DNA of 64,000 nucleotides from positions 22,100 to 86,099 of the forward strand of contig CAIJVU010000014.1 in assembly GCA_903824185.1 (NCBI GenBank), written 5' to 3'. Made by a program: the position numbers and the translations under genes. Source of the DNA: an uncultured Hyphomicrobiales bacterium (GTDB lineage Bacteria > Pseudomonadota > Alphaproteobacteria > Rhizobiales > Beijerinckiaceae). The notes under the pieces were generated by a model. The model did no database searches, was not told where the DNA came from, and was given only the letters and a program-made list of their open reading frames with translations. Shown here one piece after another: positions 56,041-64,000 of the stretch (positions are counted from its first letter, which is position 1; each line of letters opens with the position of its first letter).

Positions 56041-57096
56041 TTAAGAAGCAGAAATGGTGACAGCTTGACCGCTGGCGCTGCTTTCAAGCATGGCTTCGAT
56101 CAAGCCCAAGACCCGCACCGCGTCCCGCCCCGAACATTGCGGCGCACGGTGGTTGCGCACCGCATCGAGAAAATCGGCAATCTGCGCCTGATGGGCGGCA
56201 CAGGAAAAGGCCATGGGATCAGCGCCCCCGCCACCGGCTGCACTGCCGGCTTCATGCAGCACGCGCCCGTCCATGAAATGCACGGTCAGATCTTCCACCG
56301 ACAAAATGGCCGTGCCTTTGGTGCAGGCCAGCTCGATGCGTTCGGGCTGGCCGGGGAAAGACACGGTGGTCGCGTCAATCGCCCCGATGGCCCCATTTTC
56401 AAACGCCACAGCAGCAGCCGCGATATCCTCGGTGTCGATCCGGCGCAACGGCGAGGTGCGCGTGAGAGCCGACACCTGTGTGATCGGCCCTGTCAGGCTC
56501 AAAAACAAATCCAGCGTGTGAATGGCTTGGGTCAACAACACCCCGCCGCCATCCCGCGCTTTCATGCCGCGCCCCGCCTCGGCAAAATAGTCAGGCGACC
56601 GCCACCAGCGGATCGAGGCGGAGCCCGAAACCAGCGTGCCCAATTCGCCGCTCTGCACCAGCTGGCGCAAAATCTGCGAGGCATGGCGGAAGCGATGCTG
56701 GAACACCACGCCAAACCGCCGGTCCGCCGCCTCCATCGCATGGATAGAGTCCCATGCGCGCGCGCTTGACACATCCAGCGGTTTTTCCAGCAGCACATGC
56801 TTGCCCGCCGCAGCACAGGCCAGAACCAACTCACGATGCGAAAACGGCGGGGTCAGGATCAACACCACATCGACATCGCGATCATCCAGAATGGATTGGA
56901 AATCATCCGTTAAGGGCAGATCGGGGTGTTTTTCCCCAAAACTCTTGCGCCGCTCGGCGCTCGGCGCGTGGCAATGCAAAATCCGCACTTCGGCGGCCAG
57001 ATTGCGCAAAGCCTCCACATGCGGCTTGTGGGCCATGCCCAAGCCCACAATCGCCAATCCCAACGGCTTGGCCGTCCCTTTGCTTGCATCCGCCAT
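56041..57096 (-). CDS. Gfo/Idh/MocA-family oxidoreductase
   Basis: The 351-residue protein has the N-terminal Rossmann motif LAIVGLGMAHKPHVEAL and the cofactor/substrate block VLILTPPFSHRELVLACAAA followed by GKHVLLEKPLDVS, whose EKP is the family signature. The C-terminal alpha/beta domain has RWWRSPDYFAEAGRG and DGGGVLLTQAIHTLDLFLSL with the catalytic-type histidine. Family members oxidise sugars, inositol or related polyols with NAD(P). No sugar-pathway neighbour helps. ATG 57096 has GGGAGAG upstream. Confidence 0.9.
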   Translation of the reverse strand: MADASKGTAKPLGLAIVGLGMAHKPHVEALRNLAAEVRILHCHAPSAERRKSFGEKHPDLPLTDDFQSILDDRDVDVVLILTPPFSHRELVLACAAAGKHVLLEKPLDVSSARAWDSIHAMEAADRRFGVVFQHRFRHASQILRQLVQSGELGTLVSGSASIRWWRSPDYFAEAGRGMKARDGGGVLLTQAIHTLDLFLSLTGPITQVSALTRTSPLRRIDTEDIAAAAVAFENGAIGAIDATTVSFPGQPERIELACTKGTAILSVEDLTVHFMDGRVLHEAGSAAGGGGADPMAFSCAAHQAQIADFLDAVRNHRAPQCSGRDAVRVLGLIEAMLESSASGQAVTISAS

Positions 57097-57311
57097 CTTG
57101 GTTTGCTCTCCCCATGCACTCTCGATACTTGTCAGGCGGGCAGTTTTGACGATCCGCCGCGCCAGTGCAAGCTTGTTCCTGCACAAAGGCCTGCCACGAG
57201 AATGATCCCCCGATCCGCCCGATTTTAATAAGACGTCAAGGGTTGGTGGTTAAAAATTCAAGGGAATTGATTCTTGATATGCGAACCATGCCCGATCGAA
57301 AAGCAGGCCGA

Positions 57312-57914
57312 ATGAACGATGCGCCGCCGCCCAATATGCAAACACTGCTGAAATCGGCGCATGACGGCGATACGCAGGCGCAATTGGCGCTGGCTGCGCT
57401 TTATCTCGACGGCACGGTGACAGGGCAGGAAGATCTTGCGGTCGGCGAATATTGGATCAAAAAAGCCGCCGATCAGGGCAATGGCGAAGCGCAATACATG
57501 CTCGGCTCCATGTATTACAACGGCTCGCGCTTTAAAAAGAATATTGAAAAAGCCGCCCAATATATCATGAAAGCCGCCTTGCAGGAGCATGTCGAGGCGC
57601 AATTTATGCTGGGCTTGATGTATGAAAACGGCATCGGCGTGAAACGCGATATGAAAATGGCCGTGACATTGATGAAGATGGCCGCCCAAAAAGGCCATGC
57701 CTCGGCCTTGTTCAGCATCGGCATGTTGTTTGAATTGGGTGCCATGTCCCCCGAAGATCATGTGCGGGCGCTAGCCTGTTACCGCATTGCCGCCAAAGCG
57801 GGCAATGTCGTGGCCCGCTCTTATTATAAAAAACTCAACAAGATCATGTCCGCCGCACAAGTCGCTTTGTCTGACTCCATCGCCTCGGTCGAAGAGATCA
57901 TGTATTATATTTGA
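57312..57914 (+). CDS. Sel1-repeat (TPR-like) protein
   Basis: The 200-residue protein consists of four to five Sel1-like repeats of about 36 residues. Examples are DTQAQLALAALYLDGT, GEAQYMLGSMYYNGSRF and VEAQFMLGLMYENGIGVKRD, with the usual alternating A/L/G pattern. Such helical solenoids mediate protein contacts. No signal peptide is seen, so it is probably cytoplasmic. AGG precedes ATG 57312; in-frame ATGs at 57279 and 57288 are alternatives. The partner is unknown. Confidence 0.85.
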   Translation: MNDAPPPNMQTLLKSAHDGDTQAQLALAALYLDGTVTGQEDLAVGEYWIKKAADQGNGEAQYMLGSMYYNGSRFKKNIEKAAQYIMKAALQEHVEAQFMLGLMYENGIGVKRDMKMAVTLMKMAAQKGHASALFSIGMLFELGAMSPEDHVRALACYRIAAKAGNVVARSYYKKLNKIMSAAQVALSDSIASVEEIMYYI

Positions 57915-57958
57915 TGAGGCTTTGATTTTTCAAAAACAGGCAGGGCGGGCAATCACCA

Positions 57959-58384
57959 TCAGCCTGTTGACGCATAAACCGCAAAGCGTTGCGCCAAAGC
58001 CTCCGGCAGACGGGCGGGCTTGTTGTCCTTGATCGACACGACCAACACGTCGGCGGTGAGCAAAACCTCCTGATCGCGGCAGATTTTTTGCGCCAAGGTC
58101 AGCAAAGGTCCGCGTTGCGAGGCCACCCGCGTTTCGACCCGCAACCAGTCATCCATCATAGCGGGTTTGAGCCATTCGATGTCCATCCGCCGCACCACGA
58201 AAAAATACGGCTCTTCCGCCTGATGCAAGGCCCCTTGGTGAATACCGGCCTCGCGCAGCATTTCGGTGCGCGCGCGTTCCAGAAACCGCAGATAAGAGGC
58301 ATGATAGACACGCGCTGAAAAATCCGTGTCCTCGTAATAAACGCGCAGATCAAAACTATGCACGGCGGCGGCAGGTTGTGTCAC
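57959..58384 (-). CDS. ybgC: YbgC/4-hydroxybenzoyl-CoA thioesterase-type acyl-CoA thioesterase
   Basis: The 141-residue hotdog-fold protein has the family active-site block YYEDTDFSARVYHASYLRFLERAR with the catalytic aspartate. The usual residues between Asp and VYHA (AGG-type) are FSAR here, a small oddity. YbgC hydrolyses acyl-CoA and is commonly the first gene of the tol-pal operon; here it follows rlmN by 9 bases and is 15 kb from tolQ. A translational link to rlmN is likely. Confidence 0.9.
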   Translation of the reverse strand: MTQPAAAVHSFDLRVYYEDTDFSARVYHASYLRFLERARTEMLREAGIHQGALHQAEEPYFFVVRRMDIEWLKPAMMDDWLRVETRVASQRGPLLTLAQKICRDQEVLLTADVLVVSIKDNKPARLPEALAQRFAVYASTG

Positions 58385-58393
58385 GACCCCCTC

Positions 58394-59638
58394 CTATTCG
58401 CCATGCGCGGTCGCATACATGCCTTCCGCGCCAATGCCGCTTTCGAGCATCAAACGAGCGCGGGCGCGCAATTTTTCGGTTTCGCTTTTCAGCTGGCCGC
58501 AGGCCGCCAGAATATCGCGGCCCCGTGGCGTGCGCACCGGCGAGGCATAGCCAGCGCGAAAGACAATATCGGAAAACTCCTCGATCTTTTCCCAAGAGGA
58601 GCATTGATACTGCGAGCCCGGCCACGGATTAAACGGGATGAGGTTGATTTTGGCGGGCATGCCTTTGAGCAAGCGCACCAATTCGCGGGCATCGGCATGG
58701 CTGTCATTGACCCCGTCCAGCATCACATATTCAAAGGTGATGCGGCGGGCATTCGACAGACCCGGATAGGCCCGGCACGCCGCCAGCAAATCCTTGATCG
58801 GATATTTGCGGTTGAGCGGCACCAGCTCATTGCGCAAATCATCCCGCACCGCATGCAGCGAGATCGCCAGCATCGAGCCGATTTCATCCCCCGCCCGCGC
58901 AATCATCGGCACCACGCCCGATGTCGACAGCGTAATCCGTCGGCGCGACAAAGACAGGCCGTCCCCGTCCACCACAACGCCCATGGCATCGCGCACCGCC
59001 TCGAAATTATAAAGCGGCTCGCCCATGCCCATCAAAACAATATTCGAGACTGCTCGCCACGCATCCGGCACAAATCCGTCCGTGGGCCGTTCCGCCCCCG
59101 GCCAATCGCCGAGCCGGTCCCGCGCCACCAATAATTGCGCGACGATTTCAGCCGTTGTCAGATTGCGCACAAGGCGCTGGGTGCCGGTATGGCAAAAACT
59201 GCAATTGAGGGTACAGCCAACCTGCGAGGAGACGCATAAAGTGCCGCGGTCGGATTCAGGGATATAAACGGTTTCGATTTCCGCGCCTTTGTCATGCGGA
59301 CCGCGCGGCGGCAGACGGATCAACCATTTGCGGGTTCCGTCCACCGAAATCTGTTCGGAAACAACCTCGGGCCGCGCCAGCGTGAAATGGGCGGACAATA
59401 AAGCCCGCATGGGCTTGGAGACATTCAGCATCGCGTCAAAATCGGTCACGCCGCGATGATAGATCCAGTGCCAGAGCTGGTTGGAGCGCATTCTGAGATC
59501 GCGTTCGGGCACGTCCAAAGCGCGCAGGGCATCTGCCAATTGCAGCCGCGTGGCACCGGCCAGCGACTGGCCCTTCTCGACCGTTTCCTGAACGGTCAGA
59601 AGCGGGGCCTTTTCGATTTTCAATTCTAACGCATCCAT
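58394..59638 (-). CDS. rlmN: Dual-specificity RNA methyltransferase RlmN
   Basis: RlmN is a radical-SAM enzyme that makes 2-methyladenosine at A2503 of 23S rRNA and A37 of some tRNAs. The 414-residue protein has the CxxxCxxC cluster motif (Cys142, Cys146, Cys149) in [16 protein letters not shown], an N-terminal helical part with [11 protein letters not shown], and [30 protein letters not shown] and the late [16 protein letters not shown] are standard. Its ribosome binding site lies inside a hairpin loop (59643-59671). It is followed by ybgC. Confidence 0.96.
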   Translation of the reverse strand: MDALELKIEKAPLLTVQETVEKGQSLAGATRLQLADALRALDVPERDLRMRSNQLWHWIYHRGVTDFDAMLNVSKPMRALLSAHFTLARPEVVSEQISVDGTRKWLIRLPPRGPHDKGAEIETVYIPESDRGTLCVSSQVGCTLNCSFCHTGTQRLVRNLTTAEIVAQLLVARDRLGDWPGAERPTDGFVPDAWRAVSNIVLMGMGEPLYNFEAVRDAMGVVVDGDGLSLSRRRITLSTSGVVPMIARAGDEIGSMLAISLHAVRDDLRNELVPLNRKYPIKDLLAACRAYPGLSNARRITFEYVMLDGVNDSHADARELVRLLKGMPAKINLIPFNPWPGSQYQCSSWEKIEEFSDIVFRAGYASPVRTPRGRDILAACGQLKSETEKLRARARLMLESGIGAEGMYATAHGE

Positions 59639-59639
59639 G

Positions 59640-59671
59640 AAAAAGCCCGCTCCTTTACCAAGAACGGGCTT
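59640..59671 (-). terminator. Terminator-like hairpin containing the rlmN ribosome binding site
   Basis: On the minus strand, AAGCCCG and CGGGCTT (59643-59649 and 59665-59671) form a 7-bp stem with a 15-base loop. The stem is followed by five T, and the rlmN start codon begins at 59638. The loop contains AAGGAG, the only good ribosome binding site for rlmN. It may end ialB-like transcription, attenuate rlmN, or both. Confidence 0.6.
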
Positions 59672-59730
59672 CTAACACACCGCAACCGTTCACGCTATGA
59701 AAAGCACGACAGCACCCCGATGGCGCGCGA

Positions 59731-60315
59731 TCAGGGACATTCTTTCTTGATCCGGTCCAAAGCCTGCGCCAGACCCGCCAATTGATAGGTATCGGTGGTG
59801 GCATTGCCTTTGGCGGAGGCGGTTTTTGTGGTCATGGTCTTGTTTTTCTTCATCAATTCCACAACGCCATTATCCTCGGCGGCATTTTTCAGCCACGCGC
59901 TGGTGCCTTTGGTGACCAAAGCATGTTTGGCCGAACCGATCACCAATTCCCCCACAGAGCCGTCTTTGGTCGGGAAACCCAACACAAAACTGATCTCGTT
60001 ATGGACATTTTCATTGGGCCGCGCGGAAATGAACAAATAGCCGTCATCGCGCTTCAATTCCTTGGGCGCGCGCTCTTTCGGGCGTGACAGGACATAGCAG
60101 ACACGCCCTTTCCCCGCCGCATCGGTCGCATAAGCACCCCATTCCCCAAACGAGCCCAGCAGGACCGGACCCGCCGGTTGCGCAGGAGCAGGGGCCGCAG
60201 CCGCCGGCTTTTCCGGTTTTTTCTGTTGCGCCCAAGCAGGCCCCGCCAAAAGCAAAGCCAGCGTCACAAAAGCCGAAAGACCCAAACGGCCGGCAGCATC
60301 AAATCTCGTCGTCAT
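59731..60315 (-). CDS. IalB-like (invasion-associated locus B) secreted protein
   Basis: The 194-residue protein has a signal peptide (LGLSAFVTLALLLAGPAWAQ) and a Lys/Pro/Ala-rich linker (KKPEKPAAAAPAPAQPAG). Its C-terminal domain has FGEWGAYATDAAGKGRVCYV and LSRPKERAPK, the IalB-family hallmark, with cysteines in RVCYV and at the final KKECP. Family members are periplasmic; the function is unsettled outside Bartonella. The rlmN-ybgC genes follow on the same strand. ATG 60315 has AAGGA upstream. Confidence 0.85.
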   Translation of the reverse strand: MTTRFDAAGRLGLSAFVTLALLLAGPAWAQQKKPEKPAAAAPAPAQPAGPVLLGSFGEWGAYATDAAGKGRVCYVLSRPKERAPKELKRDDGYLFISARPNENVHNEISFVLGFPTKDGSVGELVIGSAKHALVTKGTSAWLKNAAEDNGVVELMKKNKTMTTKTASAKGNATTDTYQLAGLAQALDRIKKECP

Positions 60316-60579
60316 GCTCTGAAAGTCCTTCATGCAGCACACCACTCTTCGGGTGATCTTATGAACGTCAATGGTTAATGAACCGGAAAAAATGGCAAAA
60401 TTTGCACAATTCCTAAAAAATCTTTGCCAAAAAACACACGAAAAAACGCCTGAACGCGCAAGCTATCGCAGAAAAAGCGGGAATCGGCAAGAAAACCACG
60501 CCTAAAGACGGTCTTTATCGCATCCCCCCACCCCTCTAGTCTGAACGCCTGACCAAACCCGTGCGGCAAGGAGTTGCGC

Positions 60580-61362
60580 ATGCAGATCGACCAAACCACA
60601 GCCGCCATCATCACAGGGGGCGCGTCCGGATTGGGGCAAGCGACCTGCGCTTTGTTGCGCGCCCACGGCGTCAAGGTCAGCCTGTTTGACCGCGATCCGC
60701 GCGGCGCAGAGATCGCGCAACAGCATGGTGCCTTGTTTTGCGAGGCCGATGTCACCGACCCCCATTCCATCACCAAGGCTTTGCAAAAAGCCCGCGCGGC
60801 GCATGGGCCCGAACGCGTGCTGGTCAATTGCGCAGGCATCGTGGTGGGCAAACGCACCGTCAGCAAAAAGCGCGACAGCGATCTCTGGCAGGCGCATGAT
60901 CTTGATACTTTCTCACGGGTGATTGCTATCAATCTCACCGGAACATTTTTGATGAGCACGCAATGCGCTCTGGCCATGGCGCAGCTTGAACCCGTCACCA
61001 AAGACGGCGGACGCGGGGTGATCATCAACACCGCCTCCATTGCCGCCGAAGACGGGCAGATGGGCCAGACAGCCTATGCCGCCTCCAAAGGCGGTGTGGT
61101 CGGCATGACCTTGCCCATGGCGCGCGACCTCGCCCCTTATGGCATCCGCGTGGTCAGCATCATGCCGGGCCTGTTTGAAACCCCGATGATGGCCAGCATC
61201 AGCGACGAGGTACGCAGCAATCTCGAAGCCACCATTCCCTTCCCAAGCCGCCTCGGCGATCCCGCCGACTATGCGCTGATGGTCAAAAGCATCATCGACA
61301 ATGACATGCTCAACGGCACGTCCATCCGGCTCGATGGTGCTTTGCGGATGCAGCCGCGTTAA
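60580..61362 (+). CDS. Type II 3-hydroxyacyl-CoA dehydrogenase-like SDR
   Basis: The 260-residue SDR has TGGASGLG (12-19), NCAG (83-86), and the catalytic Ser153, Tyr166, Lys170 in NTASIAAEDGQMGQTAYAASK. The pattern GGVVGMTLPMARDLAPYGIR followed by IMPGLFETPM closely matches the HSD10 / 3-hydroxyacyl-CoA dehydrogenase type II family, which oxidises L-3-hydroxyacyl-CoA with NAD. A fatty-acid or branched-chain amino-acid degradation role is thus likely. ATG 60580 has AAGGAG upstream. Confidence 0.88.
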   Translation: MQIDQTTAAIITGGASGLGQATCALLRAHGVKVSLFDRDPRGAEIAQQHGALFCEADVTDPHSITKALQKARAAHGPERVLVNCAGIVVGKRTVSKKRDSDLWQAHDLDTFSRVIAINLTGTFLMSTQCALAMAQLEPVTKDGGRGVIINTASIAAEDGQMGQTAYAASKGGVVGMTLPMARDLAPYGIRVVSIMPGLFETPMMASISDEVRSNLEATIPFPSRLGDPADYALMVKSIIDNDMLNGTSIRLDGALRMQPR

Positions 61363-61383
61363 TTGTTTTTTCTGCCGCTCAAT

Positions 61384-61671
61384 TTACACCAGCGCATCGA
61401 TGGCTTTCGCCAAACGCGTGTCCAATTCGGTCAAGCCGCCCGCATCATGCGTGCTGAGCGTGATCGACACAGTGCGATAGACATTCGACCATTCGGGGTG
61501 ATGGTTCATGGTCTCGGCCAGCAAGGCCACGCGCGTCATAAAGGCAAAGGCCTCGCTGAAATCGGCAAAGACAAAATCACGCGTGATCGCATCACGACCC
61601 GCCACCAAATGCCAGAGCGGATGATCACGTAAAAACGCTGTGCGCGCCTCAGGCTCAAGCTGTTTCATCAT
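61384..61671 (-). CDS. phhB: Pterin-4a-carbinolamine dehydratase
   Basis: The 95-residue enzyme dehydrates 4a-hydroxytetrahydropterin, recycling the pterin cofactor of aromatic amino acid hydroxylases. The active-site motif HHPEWSNVY followed by [14 protein letters not shown] is exact for the family. No phenylalanine hydroxylase gene is in the window. The start overlaps the end of the thpR gene by 17 bases, so the two are coupled. Confidence 0.93.
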   Translation of the reverse strand: MMKQLEPEARTAFLRDHPLWHLVAGRDAITRDFVFADFSEAFAFMTRVALLAETMNHHPEWSNVYRTVSITLSTHDAGGLTELDTRLAKAIDALV

Positions 61672-62233
61672 AATCCCATTCCTCGTTGAGCGGGGCATCA
61701 TCGCCCAGCGGATAGGTCGCCTCGATCACATAGGGGCCACCGCCAATGGAATCGCGCGATGAAAACATCACAAAGTGATCAACCGTCAGCGGCAGCGGCG
61801 GAAAACCGCCAAAGGCCGACAGAAATCCCGCGACCTGATAGGCATTGGCATCGCGCAACCGCGCCAGCGTGATATGCGGCGTGAATTTGCGTGTCTCGGT
61901 CGCCAGACCCAAGCGCCGCGCAAGCCGCTCCTGCTCGGCTTGCAATTCAAGCAAAGCCGGAAGCGGCGCGATTTCGGCCACCAAAGCGCGCGGCCTGTCC
62001 CCGCCGAAAATCCGCAAGCCGTTGACCATCACGGTGAAGGGCTCATGCAAAGTCTGGGCAAGAACCTGATCGAGCTCGCGCGCCAGCTTTGTGTCGATAT
62101 CGCCGAAAAATCTTAAAGTAATGTGGTAATGATCAGGGGTGATCCAGCGGGCCCCGTTCAGGCCGCCGCGCAGGCTTGCCAGAACCGTTGCCACAGGACG
62201 GGGCACTTCAAGGCCAGTAAACAGGCGGGGCAT
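61655..62233 (-). CDS. thpR: RNA 2',3'-cyclic phosphodiesterase (LigT/ThpR family)
   Basis: The 192-residue 2H-family protein has both HxTx motifs, HITL at residues 37-40 and HITL in [11 protein letters not shown]. It starts [12 protein letters not shown] and has FGDIDTKL, typical of ThpR. The enzyme opens RNA 2',3'-cyclic phosphates. ATG 62233 follows AAGGGAG. The longer upstream frame adds a basic stretch with no support. Followed by phhB in an overlapping arrangement. Confidence 0.92.
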   Translation of the reverse strand: MPRLFTGLEVPRPVATVLASLRGGLNGARWITPDHYHITLRFFGDIDTKLARELDQVLAQTLHEPFTVMVNGLRIFGGDRPRALVAEIAPLPALLELQAEQERLARRLGLATETRKFTPHITLARLRDANAYQVAGFLSAFGGFPPLPLTVDHFVMFSSRDSIGGGPYVIEATYPLGDDAPLNEEWDYDETA

Positions 62234-62264
62234 GACACTCCCTTCCCGATCATCGCGAACTAAG

Positions 62265-62331
62265 AGACGCCGCAAGGGCGTCTTTTCAAGGTCACGACAA
62301 TGCGGGGTTGGTTTTTGATTCTCAACCCCGC
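62265..62331 (-). terminator. Two hairpins between the aldo-keto reductase and thpR genes
   Basis: GCGGGGTTG (62302-62310) pairs perfectly with CAACCCCGC (62323-62331), and AGACGCC (62265-62271) with GGCGTCT (62277-62283). Neither has a good T-run on the minus strand, so they may be weak terminators or transcript-end structures of the aldo-keto reductase gene. Confidence 0.4.
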
Positions 62332-62344
62332 TGTCTGTTGGCCA

Positions 62345-63394
62345 TCAGGGGGCCGGATTCATATGCACCTGATGGATGGCATCGATCTTGGCTTCGATCT
62401 CGGGCGTGATCACGAGCTTGTGCGAGGCGATGCAGATTTTCAGCTGCTCCATGGTGGTCGCACCGATGATATTGGACGCCACGAAACAGCGCGAGGTCAC
62501 AAAAGCCAAAGCCAGCTGGGTGAGATCAACCCGCAACTCCTGCGCGAGATCCCAATAGGCTTCAATCGCCTCCTCGGTGCCGGGCTTTTCATAACGCTGC
62601 AAGCGGTTAAACAAAGCCTTGCGGGATTTGGCAGGCAGTTCCCCATGGCGGTATTTGCCGGTGAGATAGCCTTGCGCCAAAGGCGAATAGGCCAGCAGCC
62701 CGATATCCTCGCGCAGGCTGACTTCCGCCAGCGCCACTTCATAAAGCCGGTTGATCAGGGAATAGGCGTTCTGGATCGAGGCGACACGCGGCAGGCCATG
62801 CGCATTGGCTTCGGCGATAAAACGCATCGTGCCCCAGGCACTTTCATTCGACAAACCGATATGGCGGATTTTGCCCTGTTTCACAAAGTCCTGCAGGACT
62901 TCAAGAATTGACTGGAACGAGTGATACTCCCCTTCCATTTCGCCTTTTTTGAAATGGGTGGGATTGGAACCCCATGGCATGGGGCGATCGGGCCAATGCA
63001 ATTGATAGAGGTCGATAAAATCGGTACGCAAGCGGCGCAGGCTGCCCTCCAGCGCTTCGGTCATCTGGGCGCGGCTGAGTTCCGCCGGACCCTTGTCTTT
63101 GCGGAACCAGTCCATCGGTGTGCGGCCCACCACTTTGCTGGCAAGGATCACCTTGTCGCGGTTTTTGCGCTGATGGAACCAGCTGCCGATAATGCTTTCA
63201 GTGCGGCCTGCGGTTTCGGCCTTGGGCGGCACGGGATAGAGTTCCGCCGTATCGAAAAAATTGATGCCACTGTCGAGCGCATAATCCATCTGCTCATGGC
63301 CTTCGGTCTCGGTGTTCTGCTCGCCCCATGTCATGGTGCCGAGACAAATTGCGCTGACCTTGAGGCCGGTACGGCCAAGGGACCGATATTCCAT
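62345..63394 (-). CDS. Aldo/keto reductase (Tas family)
   Basis: The 349-residue NADPH-dependent reductase begins MEYRSLGRTGLKVSAICLGT, followed by MTWGEQNTE as in E. coli Tas. The catalytic tetrad is visible: Asp and Tyr in NFFDTAELYPVPP, Lys in VILASKVVG and His in YQLHWPDR. The AYSPLAQGYLTGKYR block and the C-terminal IIGATTMEQL cofactor segment are intact. ATG 63394 is preferred because GGAG is 7 bases upstream; the ATG at 63400 lies too close. The substrate is unknown. Confidence 0.92.
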   Translation of the reverse strand: MEYRSLGRTGLKVSAICLGTMTWGEQNTETEGHEQMDYALDSGINFFDTAELYPVPPKAETAGRTESIIGSWFHQRKNRDKVILASKVVGRTPMDWFRKDKGPAELSRAQMTEALEGSLRRLRTDFIDLYQLHWPDRPMPWGSNPTHFKKGEMEGEYHSFQSILEVLQDFVKQGKIRHIGLSNESAWGTMRFIAEANAHGLPRVASIQNAYSLINRLYEVALAEVSLREDIGLLAYSPLAQGYLTGKYRHGELPAKSRKALFNRLQRYEKPGTEEAIEAYWDLAQELRVDLTQLALAFVTSRCFVASNIIGATTMEQLKICIASHKLVITPEIEAKIDAIHQVHMNPAP

Positions 63395-63881
63395 CGTCAT
63401 ACTCCAGACTGTTTAAACAAAAAGACAGGGAAAGCGCAGCCTTCAAACCACATCATGTGCCAAGAGGCCAGCCCTCTTCGCCCTGCGCGCAAGAAATTTA
63501 TCGGGAAACCGGCAAATTGCGCAAAAAAGCCTCGATTTCGGGCAAAGTCCGCCGCACAATTTCATGCTGATAACGGGAACAGCACGCAAAGCCCATGATA
63601 AATAATTAGATCAAATATGAGAACGAACCCAGAAAAATAACAGCATATAGGATCAATTCTCACTAAGGACACACATAGAAAAATCCCAAAAGTGCCAAAA
63701 AAATCTAACAGAATAAAACTAGAATTACCAATTTAATTACTAACATCAACTTTATTAATAACGATTACTAACAACAAAGTCGTCATATTTGTTTCATAGT
63801 ATAGGACTATTTGTAAAATTGCTATTTATGCAAATAAATAGAAACAAACTATGAAAACAAACTAGGCTCAGGACTCATTGT
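63395..63881. other. AT-rich gene-free region next to an insertion sequence end
   Basis: From about 63590 the base composition turns sharply AT-rich. No gene is visible. Nested inverted repeats occur just before the IS end: TTTGTTTCATAGT (63788-63800) against ACTATGAAAACAAA (63848-63861), CTATTTA/TAAATAG (63822-63841), and ATAGT/ACTAT (63796-63810). CTAG at 63862-63865 matches the preferred target of some IS5-family elements and may mark the element boundary. Confidence 0.55.
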
Positions 63882-64000
63882 TTAGAGCCAGAAGATCACA
63901 GTTGCTGCGATGCAGATAGCGGACATGAAGGTGTGAGCGCATCTGTCGTAGCGTGTGTGGATGCGCCTCCAGTCCTTGAGGCGGCCAAACATGTTCTCGA
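63882..64000 (-). mobile_element. IS5-family transposase, C-terminal fragment (runs off the window)
   Basis: Read on the minus strand, the last 39 codons before a stop at 63882 encode ENMFGRLKDWRRIHTRYDRC and a tail ending AATVIFWL. This is the typical end of IS5-family (IS427-like) DDE transposases, including the E..R..K signature glutamate context. Upstream sequence lies past the window edge, so whether the element is complete cannot be told. The right end of the element probably lies between 63862 and 63881. Confidence 0.88.

Overview
The window is a stretch of alphaproteobacterial chromosome, moderately GC-rich and densely coding on both strands. The gene orders point that way: a small coiled-coil gene followed by zapA, divergent from tkt; acnA divergent from ccmA-ccmB; an aa3-oxidase subunit IV micro-gene ahead of pntAA-pntAB-pntB; a ybbN / Lon-domain / UPF0434 operon; and an SdhAF4-like gene beside rsmB, a heparinase-like gene and purH. 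CtrA-type sites (TTAA-N7-TTAA) and an FNR/FixK-type box are visible. The genes suggest a respiring heterotroph with c-type cytochromes, an aa3 oxidase, an aconitase and acetate activation. I cannot place the genus.

Layout. 1-4.5 kb: partial transketolase, zapA, an FMN-dependent lactate dehydrogenase, and a 33-residue membrane peptide behind a perfect FNR-type box. 4.6-5.4 kb: a lone AT-rich glycosyltransferase. 5.4-13.5 kb: a phosphatase, a secreted hydrolase, an orphan substrate-binding protein coupled to a class I aldolase, transporters, RlpA, a deacetylase and SdhAF4. 13.6-24.3 kb: rsmB, heparinase-like, purH, ccmCD, yciB, acs, an amidotransferase, tspO and hpt. 24.5-33.5 kb: ftsEX-ydcF, plsC, the ybbN operon, an MFS carrier, a cupin and an M32 peptidase. 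33.7-38.9 kb: an SDR, panC and several unassigned small or secreted proteins, with CtrA-type arrays. 38.9-46 kb: an aldehyde dehydrogenase / acetolactate-synthase-like pair, then tolQRAB. 46.1-48.2 kb: a putative Cys/His amidase toxin with two tandem paralogous periplasmic proteins. 48.3-56 kb: acnA, ccmAB, the aa3 micro-subunit and the transhydrogenase operon. 56-64 kb: mostly housekeeping genes (rlmN, ybgC, ialB-like, phhB, thpR, an aldo-keto reductase), ending in a truncated IS5-family transposase.

Themes. Cell-envelope and division functions recur: ZapA, FtsEX, YciB, RlpA, TolQRAB, PlsC and a deacetylase. Cytochrome c biogenesis is split into two loci 32 kb apart. The most interesting accessory locus is the toxin/immunity-like cassette between tolB and acnA. 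It has its own AT-rich promoter region with an inverted repeat, and its two putative immunity genes share a 70-bp identical tract. The most interesting regulatory signals are the helically phased 11-bp repeats, which form three overlapping CtrA-type boxes, and the FNR-type box driving a micropeptide. Gene functions are assigned from recognised motifs and gene order only; no database search was run.
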